Under the pieces are notes generated by a model, which saw nothing but the letters and a program-made list of their open reading frames with translations, did no database searches and was not told where the DNA came from. Shown here in pieces: positions 44,086 to 52,070 of a stretch of 64,000 nt of DNA. Both the position numbers and the translations under genes were made by a program. Source of the DNA: DASPWW01 sp963756745 (GTDB lineage: Bacteria > Actinomycetota > Thermoleophilia > Solirubrobacterales > 70-9); assembly GCA_963756745.1 (NCBI GenBank), contig CAVWOU010000015.1:1-64000 (forward strand). Direction: 5' to 3'. Every line of letters starts with the position of its first letter. The stretch's first letter is position 1.

Positions 44086-44636
44086 TGGCTGGTGAGCAGG
44101 GATTCACCCTGTGGTTCACCGGGCTCTCCGGAGCCGGCAAGACGACGATCACAAAGCTCGTCGTGGACGAGCTGGAGGCACGCGGGTCCGCGATAGAGGT
44201 CCTCGACGGGGACGTCGTGCGGCAGAACCTGTCCAAGGGGCTTGGATTCTCGAAGGAGGACCGGGACACGAACATCCGCCGCGTCGCCTTTGTCGCCGAC
44301 CTCTTGTCGCGCAACGGCGTGCCCGTGATCACGGCGGCGATCTCGCCCTACCGGGCGATCCGTGACGAGGCGCGCGCGAACATGGACGGGCGCTTCATCG
44401 AGGCCTACGTGAAGGCGTCGGTCGAGGAGTGCGAGCGCCGAGACGTCAAAGGTCTGTACGCGAAGGCGCGGGCGGGCGAGATCAAGGAGTTCACCGGGGT
44501 CTCGGACCCGTACGAGCCGCCCGAGAACCCGGAGATCGTGCTCGAGACCGAGGAGCAGACGCCGGAGGAGTCGGCGGCGGCGATCATCGCCTACCTCGAC
44601 GAGCGCAAGCTCATCCCACCCGCGCGAAAGGCCTAG
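44085..44636 (+). CDS. cysC: Adenylylsulfate (APS) kinase
   Basis: 183 aa. P-loop GLSGAGKTT near residue 12, LDGDVVRQNLSKGLGFSKED near 43 and ISPYRAIRDEAR near 86 define APS kinase. It makes PAPS from APS and ATP. Because the reductase looks APS-type, PAPS here may serve sulfation or be an alternative route. It is coupled to sat by a one-base overlap and ends convergent with the PHP gene (4-base overlap). Confidence 0.95.
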   Translation: MAGEQGFTLWFTGLSGAGKTTITKLVVDELEARGSAIEVLDGDVVRQNLSKGLGFSKEDRDTNIRRVAFVADLLSRNGVPVITAAISPYRAIRDEARANMDGRFIEAYVKASVEECERRDVKGLYAKARAGEIKEFTGVSDPYEPPENPEIVLETEEQTPEESAAAIIAYLDERKLIPPARKA

Positions 44637-45445
44637 GAGTCCCGCTTCGGCGGCACCCGGGGCTCGCCCAGGCCGAAGGTGTCGAAGGCGCCGAAACGCG
44701 AGAACGTCTTGTGCGTCGGCCCGTGGAAGTCGGACGAGCCGGTCGGGGTCAGATCGCGCTCGGCGCACAGCTCGAGGCAGAACTCGGTCTGGGCGCGTGA
44801 ATGCGAGGGGTAGAAGGACTCGACTCCCTCGAGCTCGAGGGAGTCGACCAGCGACCTGACCTCGTCGGGCTCCTCGACGTCCCAGAACGGGTGCGCGACG
44901 ACCGCGACGCCGCCGGCGTCGTGGATCAGCTCGACGGCCTCCTCGGCCGTCGGCCAGCGCCGCGACACGAACGCCTTCGCACCCGGAACGAGGTACTCCT
45001 CGAAGAACGGCTTCATGTCGTCCCCGGCTCCCGCCGCGCGGGCGATGTGCGGGCGGCCGACGGAGAGGGCGTCGCCGGCCTCGGCGATCGCGTCCTCGAT
45101 CGTCACGTTGACGCCGAGCGAGTTGAGCCGCTCGACGATCTCCTCCGCCCGCCGCACTCGCTCCCGCTGCGCGCGAGCGCACGCGGGCGCGATAGCGTCG
45201 AGGTCCACCCAGTAGCCGAGCATGTGAAGGTCGTCGGAGTACTCGTGCACACACGACATCTCAACCGCAGGGACGCACTCGATGCCGGCCTGCTCGGCGG
45301 CGGCGCGTGCCTCGGCCACACCGTCGATCGCGTCGTGGTCGGTCAGCGACATGGTGGTCACGCCGGCGTCGGCCGCGGCGCGCGCGACCTCCGCGGGCTC
45401 GAGTTGACCGTCGGACACGGTTGAATGGGCTTGGAGATCGATCAT
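44633..45445 (-). CDS. PHP-domain metal-dependent phosphoesterase (YciV/TrpH-like)
   Basis: 270 aa. PHP motifs: DLQAHSTVSDG at the N-terminus (the first His of the usual HxH is Gln), SLTDHDAIDG, GRPHIARA, VAVVAHPFW and GSSDFHGP. YciV-branch members hydrolyse 3',5'-nucleoside bisphosphates such as pAp. pAp arises from PAPS use, and this gene abuts cysC, so pAp or related recycling is a reasonable inference. The true start is ATG 45445; the longer open frame upstream is a shadow of the Rrf2 gene. Confidence 0.82.
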   Translation of the reverse strand: MIDLQAHSTVSDGQLEPAEVARAAADAGVTTMSLTDHDAIDGVAEARAAAEQAGIECVPAVEMSCVHEYSDDLHMLGYWVDLDAIAPACARAQRERVRRAEEIVERLNSLGVNVTIEDAIAEAGDALSVGRPHIARAAGAGDDMKPFFEEYLVPGAKAFVSRRWPTAEEAVELIHDAGGVAVVAHPFWDVEEPDEVRSLVDSLELEGVESFYPSHSRAQTEFCLELCAERDLTPTGSSDFHGPTHKTFSRFGAFDTFGLGEPRVPPKRDS

Positions 45446-45478
45446 GAGCCGCAGTAGGAAAGCAGAACCCCACCGCCC

Positions 45479-45937
45479 ATGAGGATCACGGCCAAGGCTG
45501 ACTACGCTGTCCGAGCCACGCTCGAGCTCGCCGCCGCCGAGGACGGCGCGCCGGTGAAGGGCGAGCGGCTCTCGGACGCGCAGGACATTCCGCTCCAGTT
45601 CCTGGAGCACATCCTGCTCGAGCTCAAGCACGCGAAGATCATCAGGACGAAGCGTGGGGTGCACGGCGGCTACTGGCTCGCGCGACCCGCCGATGAGATC
45701 ACCGTTGCCGACGTGATCAGGGCCGTCGAGGGCCCGCTCGCGAACATCGCCGACGATCCCCCCGAGGAGACGAGTTATCCCGCTCCCGCGGAGCGACTGC
45801 GGGACGTGTGGATCGCAGTGCGGGCGAACCTGCGCGCGGTTCTGGAGGAGGTCACTCTCAAGGACCTGACCACGGGTGAGCTCCCGGACGAGGTCGCCGC
45901 GCTGGCGAGTGACCCGGATGCCTGGCTCCACCGCTAG
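45479..45937 (+). CDS. Rrf2-family transcriptional regulator without Fe-S cysteines
   Basis: 152 aa. N-terminal winged helix MRITAKADYAVRATLELAAA then QDIPLQFLEHILLELKHAKI and RTKRGVHGGYWLARP are Rrf2 family marks. It contains no Cys at all, so it cannot ligate an iron-sulfur cluster as IscR does, and resembles CymR/CysR-type regulators of sulfur genes. It stands head-to-head with the PHP gene (33 bases) within the sulfate cluster; local regulator role is inferred. Confidence 0.88.
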   Translation: MRITAKADYAVRATLELAAAEDGAPVKGERLSDAQDIPLQFLEHILLELKHAKIIRTKRGVHGGYWLARPADEITVADVIRAVEGPLANIADDPPEETSYPAPAERLRDVWIAVRANLRAVLEEVTLKDLTTGELPDEVAALASDPDAWLHR

Positions 45938-45954
45938 CCGGCCGGTCCGCGCAT

Positions 45955-46024
45955 AAAGCACGTGTTCTGACCGGCTACCATGTTTTGCTTCCTCTTTTGA
46001 GTATGTTGGTCAACAAAGTGCTTT
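45955..46024 (+). promoter_or_regulatory. AT-rich region with inverted repeats before TSUP gene
   Basis: AAAGCAC (45955-45961) and GTGCTTT (46018-46024) are inverted. Inside them, TTCTGACC (45965-45972) faces TTGGTCAA (46006-46013). The core TGACC/GGTCA also occurs repeated at the sulfate-transporter promoter (15808-15836). Possible operator shared by sulfur genes. Pattern evidence only. Confidence 0.4.
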
Positions 46025-46034
46025 GGGGCTAGGC

Positions 46035-46949
46035 ATGGATCCGGCGATCATCTTCTTCGGGCTGGGAATCGGGCTGCTGGTCGGGATGACCGGGATGGGC
46101 GGCGCTTCGCTGATGACCCCCCTCCTGATCCTGGTGTTCGGGATCTCCCCGGTGACCGCCATCGGCACCGACATCTTCTACGCAGCGATCACCAAGTCCG
46201 TCGGGGGCGTCCAGCATCTGAAGCTGAAAACGGTGCACCGCGGGCTCGCGTTCTGGCTCGCGGTCGGCAGCGTGCCATCGGCGATCCTCGGCGTGTGGGT
46301 GATCGAGCTGCTCCAGCGCCGCTACGGAGACGACCTCGACCAGCTCGTGCTCGGGATGCTCGGCGGCGCGCTGCTCGTCGTCGGCGTCGCGACGCTGCTG
46401 CGCTCGGTGTTCCTGCGCAACGTGATCCAGGAGCGCTGGGCGATGCACCTGTACACCCGCCACATCGTCGCCGCGATCATCACGGGAATGGTGACCGGGT
46501 TCGTGATCGGGCTCACCTCCGCCGGGTCGGGCACGCTGATCGCGATCGCGCTGATCGCGATCTTCAGGCTCGTCCCTCAGCGCGTCGTCGGCACCGACGT
46601 CTTTCACGCCGCCGTGCTCTTGTGGGCGGCGGGCATCGCGCACTGGGTGGGGGGCAACGTCGACTTCCTGCTGGCGGGCAACATCCTGCTCGGGTCGGTT
46701 CCCGGCGTGCTGCTCGGCGGCATGCTCGCGGTCCGGGTCAAGCAGGGGTTCCTGCGCACCGCGCTCGCCGTCGTGCTGGTCGCCGCCGGGACCACCCTGA
46801 TCATCAACGAGGGCACGCCGGAGGTCGTCGTGCCCGCGATCGCCGTCGCCTCGCTGATGGTCGGCGCGCTGTTCGCGGCTCAGGTCATCATCACGCGCGG
46901 CGTGAGGGCGAGAGCGGGGCCGGAGCCCGGCGGCGCCACGGGCGCCTGA
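46035..46949 (+). CDS. TSUP (TauE/SafE) family sulfur-compound/anion transporter
   Basis: 304 aa, about eight TM helices. The N-half begins GLGIGLLVGMTGMGGASLMT and the second repeat has ITGMVTGFVIGLTSAGSGTL, the duplicated TSUP motif. Family members export sulfite, sulfoacetate or import sulfate. The location next to the sulfate assimilation genes and Rrf2 regulator suggests sulfite export or sulfate uptake. It could compensate if the ABC transporter at 15.9-19.7 kb is inactive (inference). ATG 46035 chosen over TTG 46023. Confidence 0.87.
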   Translation: MDPAIIFFGLGIGLLVGMTGMGGASLMTPLLILVFGISPVTAIGTDIFYAAITKSVGGVQHLKLKTVHRGLAFWLAVGSVPSAILGVWVIELLQRRYGDDLDQLVLGMLGGALLVVGVATLLRSVFLRNVIQERWAMHLYTRHIVAAIITGMVTGFVIGLTSAGSGTLIAIALIAIFRLVPQRVVGTDVFHAAVLLWAAGIAHWVGGNVDFLLAGNILLGSVPGVLLGGMLAVRVKQGFLRTALAVVLVAAGTTLIINEGTPEVVVPAIAVASLMVGALFAAQVIITRGVRARAGPEPGGATGA

Positions 46950-46977
46950 GTCCGGGCAGGGAGTAGGCTCCCGCTCG

Positions 46978-48252
46978 ATGGACTTCGAGCTCAGCCCGCG
47001 CGTCGAGGAGCTTCGCGACCGGGTTCGTGGGTTCATGGGCGAGCACGTGTATCCGGTCGAGCTCGAGGCGCTGCGCGCGATCGACGACGAGGTGCGCCCC
47101 GGGGTTCCCTATCCGGAGGTGCTGGTCGAGATCCGCGAGCGCGCGCGCTCCGAGGGCCTGTGGAACCTCTTCATGCCCGACGAGCGCTACGGCGCGGGGC
47201 TGTCGAATGCCGAGTACGGCGTGCTGTGCGAGGAGATGGGGCGCAGCCCGGCGGTCGCGCCGATGGCCTTCAACTGCTCGGCGCCCGACACGGGGAACAT
47301 GGAGATCCTCGCCGAGCACGGAACCGACGAGCAGCGCGCGCGCTGGCTCGAGCCGCTGCTCGAGGGCGAGATCCGGAGCTGCTTCTCGATGACCGAGCCG
47401 GAGGTCTCGGGGTCCGACCCGACGACGCTGCGCACCGAGGCCGTGCTCGACGGCGACGAGTGGGTTATCAACGGCCACAAGTGGTTCACCTCGGGGGCGG
47501 TCGGTGCCGCCGTCGCGATCGTGATGTGCGTGACCGAGCCCGAGGGTCACCCGTACGGGCGCGCGAGCATGATCGTCGTCCCGGTGGAGAACCAGGGCTT
47601 CGACCTGGTGCGCCCGGTTTCGGTCATGGGCCACGACGGCGGCCCGGGGCACTGCGAGATCCGCTACGAGGACTGCCGCGTGCCCGAGTCGAGCCTGCTC
47701 GGCGAGCGCGGGGCCGGGTTCGTGATCGCCCAGGACCGCCTCGGGCCCGGTCGGATCCACCACTGCATGCGCGCGATCGGTACCGCCGAGCGCGCGATCG
47801 AGATGATGTGCAACCGCGCAAACGAGCGCGAGACGTTCGGCGGCAAGCTCGCGGACAAGCAGTTCATCCAGGACTTCATCGCCAAGTCGCGGATGGAAAC
47901 CGACCAGGCGCGCCTCCTGACCCTGCACGCGGCGTGGAAGATGGACACCGCCGGCAAGCGCGCCGCCCGCCAGGAGATCTCGATGATCAAGGTCGTCGCC
48001 GCGAACGTCGTCATGGATGTGCTCGACCGCGCGATCCAGACCCACGGCGCGCTCGGCATGTCCGACGACACCCCGCTCGCCGGGATGTGGCGCTTCAGCC
48101 GCATGCTCAAGGTCGCCGACGGCCCCGACGAGGTGCACAAGATGGTGATCGCCCGCCGCGAGCTCAACCGTGCGGCGAAGCGGGCTCAGGCCGAGGACGA
48201 GCCCTCGGAGGCGGAGCCTTCGAAGGCGGAGCCCGCCAAGGCCGCGAGCTAG
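46978..48252 (+). CDS. Acyl-CoA dehydrogenase, ACAD10/ACAD11-like
   Basis: 424 aa. FAD/substrate motifs CFSMTEPEVSGSDPT (near residue 138), INGHKWFTSG, then RLGPGRIHHCMRAIGTAERA (near 255), RLLTLHAAWKMDT, EISMIKV and KVADGPDEVHKMVIARREL. GPGRIHHCMR and the RLLTL/ADGPDEVH pattern are characteristic of the ACAD10/11 lineage, not of ordinary fatty acyl dehydrogenases. The tail is an Ala/Glu/Lys repeat (EPSEAEPSKAEPAKAAS). It is convergent with a kinase gene whose product matches the partner domain of ACAD10/11. Confidence 0.9.
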   Translation: MDFELSPRVEELRDRVRGFMGEHVYPVELEALRAIDDEVRPGVPYPEVLVEIRERARSEGLWNLFMPDERYGAGLSNAEYGVLCEEMGRSPAVAPMAFNCSAPDTGNMEILAEHGTDEQRARWLEPLLEGEIRSCFSMTEPEVSGSDPTTLRTEAVLDGDEWVINGHKWFTSGAVGAAVAIVMCVTEPEGHPYGRASMIVVPVENQGFDLVRPVSVMGHDGGPGHCEIRYEDCRVPESSLLGERGAGFVIAQDRLGPGRIHHCMRAIGTAERAIEMMCNRANERETFGGKLADKQFIQDFIAKSRMETDQARLLTLHAAWKMDTAGKRAARQEISMIKVVAANVVMDVLDRAIQTHGALGMSDDTPLAGMWRFSRMLKVADGPDEVHKMVIARRELNRAAKRAQAEDEPSEAEPSKAEPAKAAS

Positions 48253-48317
48253 CGCGATCGCACGTCAACCGAAGGATTTGGGTGTCTATGGACTACCGAA
48301 CACTTCAGTTGTGCTGA

Positions 48318-49355
48318 TCAGCCCAGCCGCCGCTCGGCCTCGTCGGCCGCCTGGGCGAGCTGCCCGACGAGGGCGACTGTCTCGTAGCCGGGCTCCTCGC
48401 CCTTCCCGTACTGGCCCTTGGCGACCCTGGCGATGATCCCCTGGAGGATGACGCCGAGCTTCCAGTACCCAAGCGCGACGTAGAAGTCGATCTCCGAGAG
48501 GTCGCGTCCCGACCGCTCGGCGTAGCGCGCCTTGACCTCGTCGCGTCCCGGGAACCCGGGCGCGGTCGTCGGCATGTCGGCGAGCGGGATCAGCTCGTCG
48601 CCGTCCTCGGCCCAGTAGACGATCAGCATCCCGACGTCGGCGAGCGGGTCGCCCAGCGTGCACAGTTCCCAGTCAACGACCGCGGCGATCTCGCCGGACG
48701 GCGCGAGGATCATGTTGTCGAGGCGGTAGTCGCCATGGACGATCGTCGCCGGGCCCTGTTCGGGAATGCGTGCGACGAGGCGGGCGTGGACGTCGTCGAT
48801 CAGCGGCACGTCGTGGGTCTTCGACTTCTCCCACTGGCCGTGCCAGCGGTGGAGCTGGCGCGCGACGTAGTCCTGCTTGCGGCCGAGATCCCCGATCCCG
48901 ACCTCGTCGGGGTCGATCTCGTGGATCCGCACGAGGGTGTCGGCAACACGCTCCCCGATCTCGTGCCGGTCACCTTCCTGGAACGACTCGACCGCGGCGG
49001 CCTGGGTTCGGAGGACCGGCCCCTCGACGAAGTCCATGACGAAGAACGGAGCACCGTTGACCGTCTCGTCTTCGCACATCCCGACGGTCGGAGGAACCGG
49101 CACGGGAGTCGGAGCGAGCGCCGACATCACCTTGTGCTCCCGGCCGACGTCGTGCGCGGAGGTCAGGCCCTTGCCGAGCGGCGGGCGGCGCAGCGCCCAC
49201 ATTCGGCCCGTCGCGTCGGTCACCGAGTAGGTGAGGTTCGAGCGCCCGCCGGAGATGCGCTCGAAGGCGAGCGGCAACGTGACATTTGTCACGTTTTCGG
49301 TGAACCAGGCCTCGACGCCGCCCCGGTCGATTCCCTCGGGAGCCTCCTCAGGCAT
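48318..49355 (-). CDS. APH-fold kinase, ACAD10/11 kinase-domain-like (LvaA type)
   Basis: 345 aa. ISGGRSNLTY near the N-terminus, LRRPPLGKGLTSAHDVGREH with the ATP-binding Lys/Arg region, catalytic loop HGDYRLDNMIL (near residue 204) and metal motif VVDWELCTLGDPLADVG. These match the aminoglycoside-phosphotransferase-fold domain fused to ACAD10/11, which phosphorylates 4-hydroxyacyl-CoA, and bacterial LvaA. It is not an antibiotic-resistance enzyme. ATG 49355. It is divergent from the HAD gene (25 bases). Confidence 0.87.
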   Translation of the reverse strand: MPEEAPEGIDRGGVEAWFTENVTNVTLPLAFERISGGRSNLTYSVTDATGRMWALRRPPLGKGLTSAHDVGREHKVMSALAPTPVPVPPTVGMCEDETVNGAPFFVMDFVEGPVLRTQAAAVESFQEGDRHEIGERVADTLVRIHEIDPDEVGIGDLGRKQDYVARQLHRWHGQWEKSKTHDVPLIDDVHARLVARIPEQGPATIVHGDYRLDNMILAPSGEIAAVVDWELCTLGDPLADVGMLIVYWAEDGDELIPLADMPTTAPGFPGRDEVKARYAERSGRDLSEIDFYVALGYWKLGVILQGIIARVAKGQYGKGEEPGYETVALVGQLAQAADEAERRLG

Positions 49356-49380
49356 CGGGCGCGAAACATATATTGCTGAG

Positions 49381-50037
49381 GTGCCTGAGCCGGACCGTGC
49401 ACAGGCCCGACCAGCCGCGCTACTCGTGGATTTCGGGGGTGTTCTGACTACGAGTATGTGGGAGGGATTCGACGAGTTCTGCCGTAGGGAGGGAATCGAG
49501 CAGGGAATGGTGCGCAAGCTGTTCAAACAAGAGCCCGAGGCGCTGGCCGATCTGCGGCTGCTGGAGACCGGTGAGATCGAGCCGGCTGAGTTCGAGCGCC
49601 GCTTCGGACCCCGCCTCGGCATCGCCGAGACCGAGGGACTGATCGAGAGGATGTTCGCCGCGGTCGGGCCCGACGAGGACGTGATCGCGGCGGTGCGCTC
49701 GGCGCGCGACGCCGGGGTCCGCACCGGGCTGATCTCCAACTCCTGGGGCACCTCGATCTACGATCCCGACGCCCTCGAGGGGATGTTCGACGAGATCGTG
49801 ATCTCGGGCGACGTCGGGCTCCACAAGCCGCAGCCGGAGATCTACAAGCTTGCAGCCGAACGACTCGGAGCGGCTCCCGAGGAGTGCGTGTTCGTCGACG
49901 ACCTGCGCGAGAACGTTCGCGGCGCCGAAGAGGTCGGCATGACCGCGGTGCTGCACCGCGACACCGCGGCGACGGTGGCCCGCCTCGAGGAGCTCTTCGG
50001 GCTCACCCTGTCGGCACGGGAAGAGGGTGGCGCTTGA
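49381..50037 (+). CDS. HAD-superfamily hydrolase, ACAD10 N-terminal-domain-like
   Basis: 218 aa. Motif I reads LLVDFGGVLTTS, with the nucleophile Asp but Gly in place of the usual second Asp; motif II TGLISNSWG, motif III Lys in DVGLHKPQPEIYKLA and motif IV CVFVDDLRENVRGAEEVGM. The layout matches the HAD domain found in front of the kinase in ACAD10 and in epoxide-hydrolase-type HADs. Likely a phosphatase-like role in the same pathway; the missing acid suggests altered activity. GTG start. Coupled to the next gene by TTGA. Confidence 0.82.
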   Translation: MPEPDRAQARPAALLVDFGGVLTTSMWEGFDEFCRREGIEQGMVRKLFKQEPEALADLRLLETGEIEPAEFERRFGPRLGIAETEGLIERMFAAVGPDEDVIAAVRSARDAGVRTGLISNSWGTSIYDPDALEGMFDEIVISGDVGLHKPQPEIYKLAAERLGAAPEECVFVDDLRENVRGAEEVGMTAVLHRDTAATVARLEELFGLTLSAREEGGA

Positions 50038-51212
50038 GTCGCACGATCATCCTTGCGGCGGCGGTGTGCGCTCTCGCCGTGGCGTCGCCGCCGCTGATCG
50101 CGAGCGCCGGCGCGCAGGAGGAGTCGGGCGACCGCGTCCTCGTCGCCACGACGGGCAACCAGTCCGAGCTCACGGAGACCGTCCCGATCTCGCGCAGAGC
50201 CGGGGCGAAGCCGCGCGTCGTGATGTCGCTCGGCCCGGGAGCGCTCCCCAGCCTGGAGACCGGCGACAAGCTCCAGGCCACGGGCGAGGTCGAGGTGACG
50301 ACCGACTGCCTCGAGGAAGGCGCGAGCTGCGTCGGGAAGCCCTACACCTACAACCCCGTCGTCCAGGTCCGCATCGTGCTCGCCAACAGCCAGTCCACCG
50401 CCGCCGGGGTCGAGACGCTCGAGCTCGGCACCCAGAGGCTCAAGTGCCGCCAGAAGCTGCCCGACCGCGAGCACCACTGCGTGATCGTGTTCACCGACGC
50501 GACCCTCGACATCGCCGACCGGAGCCAGCTCCCGTGCAGCCCGAACTCCTGCTACCTCAACATGGTCGTCGACGCGCACAGCACTCGTAAGCCGGCGGGG
50601 AAGAAGGGGCGGCGGAACAAGCTGCTGATCGGCGAGAACGAGCCTGACGGAAGCGTCGGCACCGACAAGGGGCGTTTGAACGCGATCCGGTTTTCGCCCG
50701 GCGACCAGCCGGTGATCACGCCGCTGATCGTGAACACGCCGCTCACCACGAGCGTCCCGATTCGCAAGGGAGAGGACGTCGTCCTGTACTCGCAGGAGCT
50801 GACGGGGCTGAGGCGCAACGATCAGATCGCCGCGCGCGCGATCTTCACCGCCAGCATCGAGCTCATCCCGTACAACGTGCTCAACCGCAGCCGGATGATC
50901 CTCGCGCCTGACCCGACCGCGACGGCTCCCGGCAAGGAGGTGAAGGAGCTGACCGAGCCGAAGGGCGAGATCGCGGAGGCAAACGGCTTCAACTGCACCC
51001 AGCGCAATCCCGTGTGTCCCACGAACAAGGTCGGCGTGATCACGATGCGGCGGCACGCCGAGGACGACTCCGGCGACCCGATCCCGCTGTACGTGAACCT
51101 GGTCTTCGATTCCGCGAAGCCGGGCTCGACCGCGCCGTTCGGCGACACGGTTCAGATCATCCCCGGGGGCGGACTCAATGTCACGACCTTCCCCGCCGAC
51201 CTGAAGGGCTAG
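50034..51212 (+). CDS. Secreted protein of unknown function
   Basis: 392 aa from TTG at 50034, overlapping the HAD stop (TTGA). Signal peptide SRTIILAAAVCALAVASPPL then ASAGAQEES. The mature part is beta-rich with Cys pairs (TDCLEEGASCVGKP, LKCRQKL/EHHCVIVF, LPCSPNSCYLNM and FNCTQRNPVCPTN) suggesting disulfides. Segments such as RRNDQIAARAIFTASIELIP do not match a family I know. The codon style fits the neighbours. Its TTG overlap means translation depends on the HAD gene. Confidence 0.7.
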   Translation: MSRTIILAAAVCALAVASPPLIASAGAQEESGDRVLVATTGNQSELTETVPISRRAGAKPRVVMSLGPGALPSLETGDKLQATGEVEVTTDCLEEGASCVGKPYTYNPVVQVRIVLANSQSTAAGVETLELGTQRLKCRQKLPDREHHCVIVFTDATLDIADRSQLPCSPNSCYLNMVVDAHSTRKPAGKKGRRNKLLIGENEPDGSVGTDKGRLNAIRFSPGDQPVITPLIVNTPLTTSVPIRKGEDVVLYSQELTGLRRNDQIAARAIFTASIELIPYNVLNRSRMILAPDPTATAPGKEVKELTEPKGEIAEANGFNCTQRNPVCPTNKVGVITMRRHAEDDSGDPIPLYVNLVFDSAKPGSTAPFGDTVQIIPGGGLNVTTFPADLKG

Positions 51213-51216
51213 CCGG

Positions 51217-52059
51217 CTACGCGCCGGCCGCGATCAACACGACACCCGCGACCGCGAACCCGAACCCGAGCCGCTGCGTCGGCGCGAGGCGCTCGCCGAG
51301 CACGACCCGCGCCAGCAGCACGGTGACCGCGGCGTAGAACGACCCCGCGACCGCGACGAGCGGCAGGATGCCGTTGGTGGTCGCGTACGCATACAGAGAG
51401 TTGGCGAGAACGTCGAAGACGCCGATCGCGAACACCGCTGCGAGCGCGCGGCCGCGGACCGCGGGCAGACCTGGCCGCGCCCACAGCGCCGCCACTCCCA
51501 GCAGAGCCACGCTCCCCACCTTGATCGCCACGATCGTCCACGCCGGATCGCTCTCGGCGGTCGCGTCGATGATCGTGAGATATATCCCGAAGCCGAACGC
51601 CGCCAACCCAGCGAGGCCGATGCTTTGGCGGTTGGCGGCGCGCCACTCCGGGTCTGGGTCGTGGGCAACGGCCATTACCGCCGGGATCGCGATCACGGCG
51701 CCGACGGCCTGAAGCGCGGTCGGCTCCTCGCCGCCGGCGAGCCCGTACACGACGGGGACCACGATGCCAAGCGTGCCGATCGTCGTAACGACGCTCATGG
51801 AGCCGAGCGCCATCGCCCGGTAGAAGATCGCGAGCGCCAGGATCATCGCGACGCCCCCGCTCGCCGCAAGCAGGAAGTCGCCGAGCGGCAGCCCATCGCT
51901 TCCGATCGCCGCTGCGAAGCCGAGCGCCAGCACGAGGCCGACCGGCTGACTAACGATGAGCACCGACAGCGCCGACGAGCGCCGCGTCATCAGCCCGCCG
52001 ATGAAGTCCGAGATTCCCCATGACACACTCGCCGCGAGGGCGAGGGCGATCCCGAGCAC
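51217..52059 (-). CDS. EamA-family transporter
   Basis: 280 aa, ten hydrophobic helices in two repeats. The N-terminal LGIALALAASVSWGISDFIG and the second repeat SIGLAGLAAFGFGIYLTIID follow the EamA pattern, with the C-terminal motif VLGERLAPTQRLGFGFAVAG typical of the family. GTG start. Likely a metabolite or amino-acid exporter. Its stop lies five bases from the convergent secreted-protein gene; it is divergent from the next membrane protein (11 bases). Confidence 0.85.
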   Translation of the reverse strand: MLGIALALAASVSWGISDFIGGLMTRRSSALSVLIVSQPVGLVLALGFAAAIGSDGLPLGDFLLAASGGVAMILALAIFYRAMALGSMSVVTTIGTLGIVVPVVYGLAGGEEPTALQAVGAVIAIPAVMAVAHDPDPEWRAANRQSIGLAGLAAFGFGIYLTIIDATAESDPAWTIVAIKVGSVALLGVAALWARPGLPAVRGRALAAVFAIGVFDVLANSLYAYATTNGILPLVAVAGSFYAAVTVLLARVVLGERLAPTQRLGFGFAVAGVVLIAAGA

Positions 52060-52070
52060 CCGACTAGCTT

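Noticed and set aside
48318..49355. Aminoglycoside-resistance kinase
   Set aside because: APH fold, but the sequence matches ACAD10/11-type kinases and it lies beside the matching dehydrogenase and HAD genes.
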